Source: an uncultured Bacteroidales bacterium (GTDB lineage Bacteria > Bacteroidota > Bacteroidia > Bacteroidales > Paludibacteraceae). From it: a stretch of DNA of 64,000 nucleotides. A program made the position numbers and the translations under genes. Within the stretch, counting starts at the first letter, position 1. Every line of letters starts with the position of its first letter. The notes below the pieces were generated by a model that had not been told where the DNA came from, searched no databases, and saw only the letters and a program-made list of their open reading frames with translations. The stretch spans positions 1-64,000 of the forward strand of contig UQNE01000007.1 of assembly GCA_900542355.1 (NCBI GenBank), given 5' to 3'. Below, piece by piece: positions 51,753 through 60,474 of this stretch.

Positions 51753-52380
51753 AACAGTAAATCAAATTAGGAATAAAAGTCATCACGAGCCCGAGCAAGA
51801 ACCCGCCAACCACCTGCATCGGTGTGTGTGCATTCAGATAAAGGCGGGCATACATCAGCAGCAACGATAAGGCTAACATGCTGATTACAAGCCACATATG
51901 CGGCATAATGCCCGTACACATACAGAAACTCATCACTCCGCCCACCAATCCGCCAAGACTGCTTAGGTGCGCCGAGATCTTCCAACGCCGATTGACTAAT
52001 GCAACGATGATCAGTGCTACTGTAGCACCTATCCCCGTCAGCAAGATACAAGTAGGTACATGGAGCGCACTATACATAAAATAGCACCAAAAAGCAAAGC
52101 AAAACACCGTATATATATAGGGTGTGGTGCGTTCTTCGGCCCGCTCGATGTACAAATCGCTCACGCTTCCTCGCCGAATAAGCAGTAGGATAGCGGTGAT
52201 AGGGATGATACAAGTGAGCAACAGCGTTCCCACTATACTCACCCACCAATATGCGCTCGGCAACGCATGGAAATAGACTGAGTAAGTGGTACAAAACAGC
52301 AGCATTCCGTAGGTAGGAACGAACAACGGATAGAGCAATATGCTCAGTCCTTTGGCTACTATATTGAGCAATTTTCTCAT
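51742..52380 (-). CDS. PAP2-family membrane phosphatase-like protein
   Basis: 212 residues with about six helices. The divergent PAP2 signature is visible as ERTTPYIYT (motif 1 side), WKISAHLSSLGG (motif 2, His) and YLNAHTPMQVVGGFLLG (motif 3, His and following Gln-Val). Relatives dephosphorylate phosphatidate, undecaprenyl pyrophosphate or lipid A. Which one is not shown. The gene begins inside the last codons of rpoN (4-nt overlap). Confidence 0.8.
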   Translation of the reverse strand: MRKLLNIVAKGLSILLYPLFVPTYGMLLFCTTYSVYFHALPSAYWWVSIVGTLLLTCIIPITAILLLIRRGSVSDLYIERAEERTTPYIYTVFCFAFWCYFMYSALHVPTCILLTGIGATVALIIVALVNRRWKISAHLSSLGGLVGGVMSFCMCTGIMPHMWLVISMLALSLLLMYARLYLNAHTPMQVVGGFLLGLVMTFIPNLIYCYAQ

Positions 52381-53882
52381 CGTATTACGGCGCGACGCAG
52401 ACGCGCTACGGGTATCCCGAGTTGGTCGCGATACTTGGCTATGGTACGGCGTGCTATCTTGTAGCCGTGCTCGGCTAATATCTCTACCAGGCGGTCGTCG
52501 TTGAGTGGTTCGCGTTTATCTTCTTTGTCGATGATTTCCTGCAATGTATGTTTTATCTCGCGGGTGGATACCTCTTTACCGGCAGCATTGGTCATCGATT
52601 CGGAGAAGAAGTACTTGAGCGGAAATATACCAAACTGCGTCTGCACATACTTGCTGTTGCTCACGCGCGAGATAGTGCTCACATCGTAGCCCGTCTTGTC
52701 GGCTATGTCTTGTAGTATCATCGGCTTTAGGTAACTCTCGTCGCCCTCAATAAAGAAGTCGTGCTGCTTCTGCATTATTGCCGTCATTGTATTGGTCAGC
52801 GTTTCGTTGCGCTGGCGAATAGCATCGATAAACCACTTGGCAGACTCTATCTTCTCACGGATAAAACGCATAGCCTCTTTGGTCTCGTTCGTCTGCTTGC
52901 TCTTGGAGTACGAATCGAGCATCGCGCTATACTCACGGCTGACATGCAGTTCGGGTATATCGCCTGTGTTGAGCGTCAGTATCAACTCGCCATCTCGATT
53001 CTCTACATAGAAATCGGGAATAATCGTTGTGCGCTGCGTATCGTAAGCCGTACCCGAAAATGCATTCGACGGTTTCTGATTGAGGTGCAGTATCTCTCCC
53101 ACTGCGTTCCTAAACTGCTCCTCGCTCACGCCCAAACGCTGCATTATCTTGTCGTAATGGTGTTTAGAGAACGGCTCAAAGTAGTTCTCCAATATCTTGG
53201 TAGCCAGTTCGATAGCCGGTGTCTGCGCTTTGCGGTGCAGTTGTGTCAGCAAACACTCTTGCAGGTTGGCAGCTGCCACTCCGGGTGGGTCGAACTGTTT
53301 AATCTGATTGACGATATCGGCCATCTCCTCGTCGCTGACCGTCAAGTTCTCCTGAAAACTTAAGTCGTCCACCAATTGCTCTATCGTGCGCCGCAGGTAG
53401 CCGTCATCATCGATGTTGCCTAATACCCACTTCGCAATATGGCGCTGTGGCTTGGTCATCTTGGTCAAGTAGATCTGTGATTTCAGTTCGTCGGTAAAAC
53501 TCGTTCCTCCCGAGAAAGGTATGTCACGCTGTTCGTTCTCCGCCGTACCATTGTTGGTATGGAGCATATACTCCGGCGTCTCGTCGTCGTTTACATACTG
53601 GTCGTAGTTGAAGTCCTCGTTCTGTAGCGGATCGCCTCCATCGTCATCGTTACCGCACTGATAATCATCGTTTTGCGTGTTGTAGTTCTCGTCGCTGCCG
53701 TAATCATCCGTGTAGTTGACATTGTCGCTGCCCTCCTCTAATGCAGGGTTCTCCTGCAACTCTTCGTTGATGCGTTGCGGCAACTCTGTCGAGGGCAATT
53801 CCAGCATACGAATCACCTGTATCTGTGTAGGCGATAGTTTGGTTTGGAGTTTCTGTGTTTGAACAAGAGAGGCGGATTGCAT
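52377..53882 (-). CDS. rpoN: RNA polymerase sigma-54 factor
   Basis: 501 residues. Region I is Gln/Leu-rich (QKLQTKLSPTQIQVIRMLEL), region II is acidic (Asp/Asn/Gln-rich, about 50-110), the core-binding region is in the middle, and the helix-turn-helix and RpoN box ARRTIAKYRDQLGIPVARLR are at the C-terminus. It directs transcription from -24/-12 promoters with enhancer-binding ATPases. It sits in the yajC-ybbR-degT-rpoN-PAP2-DUF4105 run, with 9 nt to the degT-like gene before it. Confidence 0.96.
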   Translation of the reverse strand: MQSASLVQTQKLQTKLSPTQIQVIRMLELPSTELPQRINEELQENPALEEGSDNVNYTDDYGSDENYNTQNDDYQCGNDDDGGDPLQNEDFNYDQYVNDDETPEYMLHTNNGTAENEQRDIPFSGGTSFTDELKSQIYLTKMTKPQRHIAKWVLGNIDDDGYLRRTIEQLVDDLSFQENLTVSDEEMADIVNQIKQFDPPGVAAANLQECLLTQLHRKAQTPAIELATKILENYFEPFSKHHYDKIMQRLGVSEEQFRNAVGEILHLNQKPSNAFSGTAYDTQRTTIIPDFYVENRDGELILTLNTGDIPELHVSREYSAMLDSYSKSKQTNETKEAMRFIREKIESAKWFIDAIRQRNETLTNTMTAIMQKQHDFFIEGDESYLKPMILQDIADKTGYDVSTISRVSNSKYVQTQFGIFPLKYFFSESMTNAAGKEVSTREIKHTLQEIIDKEDKREPLNDDRLVEILAEHGYKIARRTIAKYRDQLGIPVARLRRAVIR

Positions 53883-53891
53883 AGCAAATAG

Positions 53892-55019
53892 TTATTTAAC
53901 CAACGCAAGCAGGTTGGAGGTTATATATTCCAGTTGTTCTTCGTCCAGTTCGGTGTGAATCGGTAGCGACAGCACGCAGTCTGCCAGTCGCTCTGCCACA
54001 GGGAAATCGCCCGCTTGGTAGCGCGGGTCTTGGTAGGCTTTTTGCAGGTGTAGCGGCACGGGGTAGTAAATCATGGCGGGTATGCCTTTGGCTTGCAGCC
54101 CCTCGCGCACCGCATCTCTATCTACGCCCTGCAAGCGCACCGTATATTGATGATAGACATGCGTCGAATGGGTTTCGTGTCCGGGGAGCAGGATATGCTC
54201 ATTACCGTCCAAGGCACGGTCGTAGTATGCTGCGGCGCGTCGGCGGGCGGCGATATACTCGTTTAGGTGCGGCAGTTTAGCATCGAGCACCGCTGCTTGA
54301 ATACTATCCAAACGCGAATTGACACCTATCATGTCGTGGTGATAACGCACCACCATTCCGTGGTTGGCAATAGCCCGCATACGCGCGGCCAACTCATCAT
54401 TGTTGGTAAAGATTGCCCCGCCGTCGCCGTAGCAACCCAGGTTCTTCGAGGGGAAGAAACTCGTGCAGCCGATGTCGCCTATCGTACCTGCCTGCTTGGT
54501 TGTACCATCAGCAAAGGTATATTCCGCGCCGATGGCCTGGCAAGCGTCCTCTACCACATAGAGGTGGTGCTCGCGGGCTATCTCCATGATTTCTTGCATG
54601 TTAGCACACTGCCCGAAGAGATGTACAGGCGCAATGGCTTTGGTCTTAGGCGTGATGGCACGGCGAACTGCCTCTGCCGACATATTCATCGTTTCCCAAT
54701 CTACATCCACCACCACAGGTGTCAGCCCGAGCAATGCCACTACCTCGGCGGTGGCAATAAAAGTGAAAGTAGGGGTAATCACCTCATCGCCTTTCTGTAA
54801 GCCCAGCCCCATCAGCGCAATCTGCAATGCGTCTGTTCCGTTGCCTACCGTGATGATATGTTTTGCCCCCGTATAGGTCTCCAAATGTTGCTGAAAATCA
54901 GTTACTTTCTGCCCTTTTACAAACGCCGCACTATCTATCACATCCTGGATACCGCGATCGATATCCGCCTTGATGCGTTGGTACTGCGTCTGCAAATCTA
55001 CCATCTGTATATTTCTCAT
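53892..55019 (-). CDS. DegT/DnrJ/EryC1-family sugar aminotransferase
   Basis: 375 residues of PLP fold type I. It shows HIITVGNGTDALQIALMGLG, VVEDACQAIGAEY (PLP-ring Asp) and the Schiff-base Lys in TSFFPSKNLGCYGDGG at about residue 190. Family members add an amino group to a nucleotide-bound keto-sugar for LPS, O-antigen or capsule. Its place between ybbR and rpoN, away from the glycan cluster at 30-43 kb, is notable. Product sugar unknown. Confidence 0.93.
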   Translation of the reverse strand: MRNIQMVDLQTQYQRIKADIDRGIQDVIDSAAFVKGQKVTDFQQHLETYTGAKHIITVGNGTDALQIALMGLGLQKGDEVITPTFTFIATAEVVALLGLTPVVVDVDWETMNMSAEAVRRAITPKTKAIAPVHLFGQCANMQEIMEIAREHHLYVVEDACQAIGAEYTFADGTTKQAGTIGDIGCTSFFPSKNLGCYGDGGAIFTNNDELAARMRAIANHGMVVRYHHDMIGVNSRLDSIQAAVLDAKLPHLNEYIAARRRAAAYYDRALDGNEHILLPGHETHSTHVYHQYTVRLQGVDRDAVREGLQAKGIPAMIYYPVPLHLQKAYQDPRYQAGDFPVAERLADCVLSLPIHTELDEEQLEYITSNLLALVK

Positions 55020-55031
55020 AATCAGTCCTTT

Positions 55032-56003
55032 CTATCGTTCTACTATAAACTCCACTTCGTTCGGGTACGCGCGTGCGCTCAATATATAGGGGTTGGTGTA
55101 CCGTACTTCCACGCCGAGTGTCTCCGCACCATTCTCCGGATAATGGCATTGCGCCATCACATCGTTTGCCTCTACCTCACCAAAGTGGCTCATTCCTACG
55201 CGCACCGTAACCTCCGTGGTTTGCGGAAAGAGGCGCACAAACTCGCCCTCCGGCACATCTTGCACCGTTATCGGTACCACAAACGCCTTCTCCGTGTATC
55301 GCTCGGTTACAATCGTCAGCGCCACACTGTCCGCACCCAATCGCACACCCCGAGGAACTATCAGTGCCAAGCGTACTGTCGTGGTATCTTTTAGGTCAGT
55401 CAGCCCGAGCAACTCGGTATGTATCGCCTTTATCGTGTCTAACGCCGCCTTGCGCCCATATATCCGCACTTGCTGCGCCGACAACTGTGGCTCGCCCACC
55501 AACTGATACTCGTCTGCCGGTACCACCGTTCCGTCCCATTCAATGGGAAGCAACCGTTCCTCTTGCCTGTGGTAGTCGCACACTATCTGCTCAGGTGTAA
55601 CCGATTGCAACTTGCTCGTTCCCTGTAGCATATCCGATATGCTGCGCCTCAGTACATCCGCCGATATGCGTATCGTACCTTGACTGCCGTGCACTTGGCT
55701 GCTTAGGTCTATCGTCAGTTGCGGCCGTTCGCTATGATAAGTACGCAGGCGTTTACCGGCATCGCGCACCTCCACCAACAGCGTATCGGGCAAGTGCTTC
55801 TTATCCACCCCCACATTAGCCGGAATACCCGTATAGGTAACCAGCACCGGTATCGTTGCGTTGCGCACCGAGTGCATGGCATGTCCGTACCACAAGACGG
55901 TAGCAAGCAGCACAAAGAATAAAAAAGTGAGTATATCACCCCAATGTGTCTCGTTCATCAGGGTGATACACCAATGTTTTATCCGTTGCCATACTTCTCT
56001 CAT
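55032..56003 (-). CDS. YbbR-like domain protein
   Basis: 323 residues. One membrane helix (ILTFLFFVLLATVLWYG, about 24-40) is followed by extracytoplasmic beta repeats of the YbbR type (VLVTYTGIPANVGVDKKHLP, PIEWDGTVVPADEYQLVGEP, PRGVRLGADSVAL). In Firmicutes, YbbR (CdaR) regulates a diadenylate cyclase. In Bacteroidales the gene usually follows yajC, as here (36-nt gap), with unknown role. The ATG at 56003 is preferred to an upstream TTG at 56021. Confidence 0.85.
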   Translation of the reverse strand: MREVWQRIKHWCITLMNETHWGDILTFLFFVLLATVLWYGHAMHSVRNATIPVLVTYTGIPANVGVDKKHLPDTLLVEVRDAGKRLRTYHSERPQLTIDLSSQVHGSQGTIRISADVLRRSISDMLQGTSKLQSVTPEQIVCDYHRQEERLLPIEWDGTVVPADEYQLVGEPQLSAQQVRIYGRKAALDTIKAIHTELLGLTDLKDTTTVRLALIVPRGVRLGADSVALTIVTERYTEKAFVVPITVQDVPEGEFVRLFPQTTEVTVRVGMSHFGEVEANDVMAQCHYPENGAETLGVEVRYTNPYILSARAYPNEVEFIVER

Positions 56004-56039
56004 ACGATACTCATGCGGCAACGCCTGTCTTGGCGTGCC

Positions 56040-56390
56040 TTATTTCTTCTCCTCTTTCGGAGCGTCTTTCGGTGCTGCTTGCGCATCGGCTGCGTCGGCA
56101 AAGACGCTGTCTTTCGACACCTTAATCGTTACATCTTTCGATACGGTAATCAAAAAAGCGTTCTCTTGCACTTCCTTGATTTCACCATAGATACCGCCGG
56201 CGGTAACCACTTTGTCGCCACGCTTTATAGCCTCGCGTTGTTTCTGCAATTCCTTTTGTTTCTTCGTCTGAGGGCGAATCATAAAGAAATAGAACACCAC
56301 GAAGATCAAGATCATCATAACCCAGAAACTCCACTGGCTTGCTCCGTTAGTAGCAGCAGCCTCTGCCTGCAACATAATCAAATTAAGCAT
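56040..56390 (-). CDS. yajC: Preprotein translocase subunit YajC
   Basis: 116 residues. A single helix (SFWVMMILIFVVFYFFMI) is followed by RPQTKKQKELQKQREAIKRG and DKVVTAGGIYGEI, the YajC core. The C-terminal tail is rich in Ala, Lys and Glu. It associates with SecDF-YidC in the inner membrane. It heads the long minus-strand run down to the phosphatase-like gene, using the promoter at 56523-56554. Confidence 0.93.
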   Translation of the reverse strand: MLNLIMLQAEAAATNGASQWSFWVMMILIFVVFYFFMIRPQTKKQKELQKQREAIKRGDKVVTAGGIYGEIKEVQENAFLITVSKDVTIKVSKDSVFADAADAQAAPKDAPKEEKK

Positions 56391-56522
56391 ACTTATATTG
56401 TTTTGTTTGTTTGTATTTCATCTGTCCGTTTGCGTACTATCCCGAGACCTATCCTCAGCGAGCAATATCCTTCCTCCTTATTCCTTGCTCATTATCAGAT
56501 AGTCCCCACGCAAAATTCGCTA

Positions 56523-56554
56523 CAAAATTACACATTTCTTTTGAATTACGCAAA
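56523..56554 (-). promoter_or_regulatory. Promoter of the yajC operon
   Basis: On the minus strand TTTG (56554-56551), 20 bp, TAATTTTG (56530-56523). The leader would be about 125 nt. It holds GAGCAA and TTGCTC arms (56460-56490) that could form a loose hairpin. Confidence 0.7.
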
Positions 56555-56667
56555 CCGCAACCGCAATTTGCCCAAAAAGCAATGCAAAAGCGCCCCAAAA
56601 AGCGGTACTAAATCAATCCAAAATCACCGTCAATCGCCCTGTCTATGTACTGCATCTGACGGACTAT

Positions 56668-56755
56668 ATACGGTACATACACGGTAGATATACGGTAGAT
56701 ATACGGTACATATACGGTACATATACGGTACATATACGGTACATATACGGTAGAT
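56668..56755. repeat. 11-bp tandem repeat, eight units (ATACGGTACAT)
   Basis: Eight adjacent 11-mers: ATACGGTACAT five times, with ATACGGTAGAT twice and ACACGGTAGAT once, at 56668, 56679, 56690, 56701, 56712, 56723, 56734 and 56745. The 11-bp period is close to one turn of B-DNA. The gap 56391-57198 has no gene. Besides this array it holds the yajC promoter, the TTTTAATGG repeats and the promoter of the next gene. Confidence 0.9.
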
Positions 56756-56877
56756 AATGCTAACTTTGTAATACTTTTGTAAGGTCTTTACGGAAGAACC
56801 ATCAGAGCAATTAACTATCAATTAACCGCAACGGAGAATAGTGTGCCTGCTATGCACATAGAGTGGTTTGGTGAGGT

Positions 56878-57075
56878 CTTTAATGGCGTTTTAATGGCTT
56901 TTAATGGAGAACAAAAAATCATCGCAGAGAAAGAAATTTCTGGATAATCACATGTCAATTAATGTTTTAATGGTCAATTAACCGTTAACGGAGGACAACA
57001 AGAGGTATTTGAGAAATCATTTTAATGGCTTTTATATGGAATTTAACGGAGAACATAGAGCATTAACGGAGAACT
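56878..57075. repeat. TTTTAATGG / TTAACGGAGAAC interspersed repeats
   Basis: Short words recur: TTTAATGGCGTTTTAATGGC with TTTTAATGGAGAAC (56880-56910), GTTTTAATGGTCAATTAACC (56965-56985), TTTTAATGGCTTTTATATGG (57022-57041), and TTAACGGAGAACATAGAGCA then TTAACGGAGAAC (57042-57075). A related TTTTAATGGCTCTTTAATGG lies at 2743-2762 before nadD. Confidence 0.7.
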
Positions 57076-57142
57076 ATGGCATACACGGAACCGCGATGTG
57101 CTATTTTGTTGAGCCTGCGGACTCGGGGAAGTACGCACACCA

Positions 57143-57174
57143 TTTGGCAGAATGGATTTTTTTTTGTAACTTTG
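57143..57174 (+). promoter_or_regulatory. Promoter of the GldA-type ATPase and ruvB genes
   Basis: TTTG at 57143-57146, 20 bp, TAACTTTG at 57167-57174. It places transcription just before the ATG at 57199 and rules out the longer frame from 57076. Confidence 0.75.
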
Positions 57175-57198
57175 CGGGCTCATTATGAAGACGCCCAA

Positions 57199-57879
57199 AT
57201 GTCGGTACGAATAGAACATCTGAATAAGACTATCGGTAAGCAACAAGTGCTTAGCGAGGTGTCGCTGTCGATAGACGATGGCGAGGTGGTAGGCTTGCTC
57301 GGCCCTAACGGTGCTGGCAAGTCCACACTGATGAAGATACTGGTGGGGCTGTGGGAACCGACCCTAAAAGCCAATACGCAGACCCGTGTGGAAGTGCCAA
57401 AAGAGATAGGCTACCTGCCGGAGCAGAACCCGCTGTATGAAGAAATGTATGTAGCAGAGTATCTGCAGTTTATGGGCAAACTCACTATGCCTTCTGCGAG
57501 CAGGCGACAGGTAGATGAGCGTGTAGAGATGCTCATAGAGCGTGTAGGGCTGACGCCCGAGCGGCATAAGAAAATAGGTCAGTTGAGCAAAGGCTACAAG
57601 CAGCGTGTAGGGCTGGCACAGGCTCTGCTCGGCGACCCGGAGTTGCTGATCTTAGACGAACCGACCACAGGGCTTGACCCCAATCAGTTGGTGGATATAC
57701 GCAACTTGATACGCGAGTTGGGCAAGGACCGCACCGTGATACTCTCTACCCATATCATGCAGGAAGTCAGAGAGATGTGCGACCGCGTGGTGATACTCGA
57801 CCACGGACAGATAAAAGCCGACATGCCCATCGGCGAGATAAACGACTTGGAACAACTATTCAGAGACAAAACCAAATGA
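57199..57879 (+). CDS. ABC transporter ATPase, GldA-like
   Basis: 226 residues. Walker A is LLGPNGAGKSTLMK, the Q-loop IGYLPEQNPLYEEMYV, the signature LSKGYKQRVGLAQALLGDPE and Walker B LLILDEPTTGLDPN. The LPEQNPLY segment and overall pattern resemble GldA, the gliding-motility ATPase. However the chain ends at about 226, lacking the roughly 70-residue C-terminal part of GldA, and no permease gene adjoins it. The export target is unknown. Its stop overlaps the ruvB start (ATGA). Confidence 0.85.
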   Translation: MSVRIEHLNKTIGKQQVLSEVSLSIDDGEVVGLLGPNGAGKSTLMKILVGLWEPTLKANTQTRVEVPKEIGYLPEQNPLYEEMYVAEYLQFMGKLTMPSASRRQVDERVEMLIERVGLTPERHKKIGQLSKGYKQRVGLAQALLGDPELLILDEPTTGLDPNQLVDIRNLIRELGKDRTVILSTHIMQEVREMCDRVVILDHGQIKADMPIGEINDLEQLFRDKTK

Positions 57880-58892
57880 GTGAGTTCGATATACGCCAAC
57901 AGATGACCGAGAAGGAGCAAGACAACGCCTTGCGCCCGTTGCGCTTTGCCGATTTTGCGGGGCAAAGCAAGGTGGTGAGCAACCTGCGTATCTTTGTAGA
58001 AGCCGCTAAGATGCGTGGCGAAAGCCTCGACCATGTACTGCTCTTCGGCCCCCCGGGATTAGGAAAGACCACACTGAGCAATATCATCGCCAACGAGTTG
58101 GGCGTGGGCTTTAAAATTACCTCCGGACCGGTGTTGGATAAGCCGGGCGACCTGGCAGGACTGCTGACCAGCCTCGAACCGAATGATGTGCTTTTCATCG
58201 ACGAGATACACCGCCTTTCGCCTGTGGTAGAAGAGTATCTCTACTCGGCGATGGAGGACTATCGTATTGATATTATGATAGATAAAGGCCCATCGGCTCG
58301 CACGATACAGATCGATCTCAATCGGTTTACGCTTATCGGCGCCACTACCCGCTCGGGCTTGCTGACCTCGCCACTGCGGGCGCGTTTCGGTATCAACTGC
58401 CACTTGGAATACTACGATGCCGACATCCTGGCAGGTATCGTATCGCGCAGTGCCGGTTTGCTGGGCGTGCAGATCGATAGCCATGCCGCAGGCGAGATTG
58501 CACGACGAAGCCGTGGTACGCCTCGTATCGCCAATGCGCTGCTAAGGCGTGTGCGTGATTTTGCGCAGGTGAAAGGCAACGGCACTATCGACCTCGACAT
58601 CGCACAATACGCCCTCGAAGCACTCAATATCGATACTTTCGGTCTGGATCAGATAGACAACAAACTGCTCTGCACCATCATCGATAAGTTCCAAGGCGGA
58701 CCTGTAGGCTTGAACACCATCGCTACAGCGATGGGCGAAGACGCCGGTACGATAGAAGATGTGTACGAACCATACCTCATCAAGGAAGGTTTTATCAAGC
58801 GCACTCCCCGCGGACGAGAAGTAACCGAGTTGGCATACAAGCACCTGCATAAGACCCCCTATCAACGCGACAACCAACAAACGCTGTTCTAA
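57876..58892 (+). CDS. ruvB: Holliday junction branch migration helicase RuvB
   Basis: 338 residues. An AAA+ motor with Walker A LLFGPPGLGKTTLSNI, Walker B LFIDEIHRLSPVVEEYLYSA, sensor 1 TLIGATTRSGLLTSPLRARFG (with the arginine finger) and sensor 2 RSRGTPRIANALLRRVRD. A winged-helix DNA-binding domain follows, ending in YLIKEGFIKRTPRGR. It works with RuvA in recombination repair. The start at 57876 shares four bases with the upstream gene. Confidence 0.97.
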   Translation: MSEFDIRQQMTEKEQDNALRPLRFADFAGQSKVVSNLRIFVEAAKMRGESLDHVLLFGPPGLGKTTLSNIIANELGVGFKITSGPVLDKPGDLAGLLTSLEPNDVLFIDEIHRLSPVVEEYLYSAMEDYRIDIMIDKGPSARTIQIDLNRFTLIGATTRSGLLTSPLRARFGINCHLEYYDADILAGIVSRSAGLLGVQIDSHAAGEIARRSRGTPRIANALLRRVRDFAQVKGNGTIDLDIAQYALEALNIDTFGLDQIDNKLLCTIIDKFQGGPVGLNTIATAMGEDAGTIEDVYEPYLIKEGFIKRTPRGREVTELAYKHLHKTPYQRDNQQTLF

Positions 58893-59096
58893 AGCGCAAC
58901 CGACACATGATGGGAGTATCTGTCTCCCTAAAAGTAAGGTAGAATGCAAGTAGATTCAACTGTGATGCGCCTTTCGTTTTGCGTATTCTTCCTCGTATCG
59001 CACATATTTACAATCGATTACCGATTACTCCGCTGCGCCTTTTATTTTGCCGCACATAAACAATCCCCTACCCCGCTCTACCCGCCCAAAACTACA

Positions 59097-59133
59097 AAAA
59101 AATAGTTATCCCAGCAAAGAGATAACTATTTTC
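59097..59133. terminator. Bidirectional terminator between ruvB and the transporter gene
   Basis: AAAATAGTTATC (59099-59110) pairs with GATAACTATTTT (59121-59132) around CCAGCAAAGA, with A-runs before and T-runs after. It lies between the convergent ruvB and nucleoside transporter genes. The rest of 58893-59170 shows nothing recognisable. Confidence 0.88.
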
Positions 59134-59170
59134 TTTTTCCACTGCCTCCTATTTTGAGGCGAACGCTTGG

Positions 59171-60460
59171 TTACTTTTTTACCACTTCTTTCACCGATGT
59201 CTTTGGAAATACAATCCAGAAAGCCACGGCTACCACCAGCGCAAAAGCGGCGAAGATATACCAGCAGGTCTGCCAACCTTGCCAAACGGTCATTGCACCC
59301 GCCTCTTGTACACTCTCGGCATACACAAAGTGGTTCACAATAGCCTGTGCCGACAGCGTTCCGATAGTGGCACCCAAACCGTTGGTCATCATCATAAACA
59401 ACCCTTGTGCACTCGAACGCTCTGCCACATCTACTTCCTGATCCACATACATTCCGCCCGAGATATTGAAGAAATCGAACGCAAAACCATACACGATACA
59501 ACTCAGCACAAAAAGCAGTACACCCGGCATACCGGGGTTACCGACACCAAACAACCCAAAACGCAATACCCATGCAAACATCGCCATAAGCATCACATTC
59601 TTAATGCCATAGCGTTTGAGGAAGAACGGAATAGCCAGGATACACAGTGCCTCGCAGATTTGCGAAATAGAAATCAGCATATTAGCGTGCTGCACCCCGA
59701 AGGTATCGGAAAACTCTGCGATATTACCAAAACTCGTGATGAACGGATTGGCGTAACTGTTGGTTATTTGCAAACACATACCTAGCAACATCGAGAAAAC
59801 AAAGAATATCGCCATCTTCTTCTGTTTGAAAAGCGCAAAGGCTTGCAGTCCCATGGCCTCCACAAAAGAGGTGCTTTTTACATTGCCTTTGATTGGGCAA
59901 TCAGGCATACAAAGTGCATACAGAGCCAACAATATGCTCAAACCGCCACTCACCACAAACTGCAAACTCTTATCTTGGAAGCCGCACAAATCCACAATCC
60001 ACATCGTGGCAATAAAACCCACCGTACCAAACACGCGAATCGGCGGAAAGTCCTTCACCGTATCCAATCCCGCCTTGCCTAATGCCGTGAAAGCCACTGA
60101 GTTATTCAGCGCAAGCGTAGGCATATAGAATGCCACCGAAACCGTATAGAGGGCAAAGAGGATGCCGAACTGAATGTCGTTTCCGAGCAAGATACCATAT
60201 ACCCCGGCAGCAATCATAAACAAGCCCGCCGTGCCATGGCACATACTCAGCAATTTTTGTGCAGGTATCCAACGGTCCGCCACAATACCCATCAGCGCAG
60301 GCATAAACAGACTCACGATACCTTGTATCGAATAAAACCAACCGATATGCGTTGCCAGTCCGTGCTGGGCAAGATAGGTTCCCATCGAGGTCAGATAAGC
60401 ACCCCAAACTGCAAACTCCAAGAAGTTGAGGAGCATCAGTTTCAATTTCATGTTTTTCAT
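59171..60460 (-). CDS. MFS transporter, nucleoside:H+ symporter (NupG) family
   Basis: 429 residues with 12 predicted helices. The N-terminus KLMLLNFLEFAVWGAYLTSM GTYL, the GWFYSIQGIVSLFMPALMGI segment with VADRW, the FPPIRVFGTVGFI block and the GFAFDFFNISGGMYVDQEVD block are typical of the NupG/XapB-like family. It probably imports nucleosides across the inner membrane. A short 14-nt gap separates it from the lipoprotein gene upstream. Confidence 0.9.
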   Translation of the reverse strand: MKNMKLKLMLLNFLEFAVWGAYLTSMGTYLAQHGLATHIGWFYSIQGIVSLFMPALMGIVADRWIPAQKLLSMCHGTAGLFMIAAGVYGILLGNDIQFGILFALYTVSVAFYMPTLALNNSVAFTALGKAGLDTVKDFPPIRVFGTVGFIATMWIVDLCGFQDKSLQFVVSGGLSILLALYALCMPDCPIKGNVKSTSFVEAMGLQAFALFKQKKMAIFFVFSMLLGMCLQITNSYANPFITSFGNIAEFSDTFGVQHANMLISISQICEALCILAIPFFLKRYGIKNVMLMAMFAWVLRFGLFGVGNPGMPGVLLFVLSCIVYGFAFDFFNISGGMYVDQEVDVAERSSAQGLFMMMTNGLGATIGTLSAQAIVNHFVYAESVQEAGAMTVWQGWQTCWYIFAAFALVVAVAFWIVFPKTSVKEVVKK

Positions 60461-60474
60461 AATGCTATATTATT

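Noticed and set aside
56761..56779. TAACTTTG and TACTTTTG as promoters after the 11-bp array
   Set aside because: No TTG or TTTG lies 20 bp upstream of either, and no gene starts close downstream.
56630..56821. 63-codon minus-strand frame with Tyr-rich repeats
   Set aside because: It is the 11-bp tandem array read as codons.
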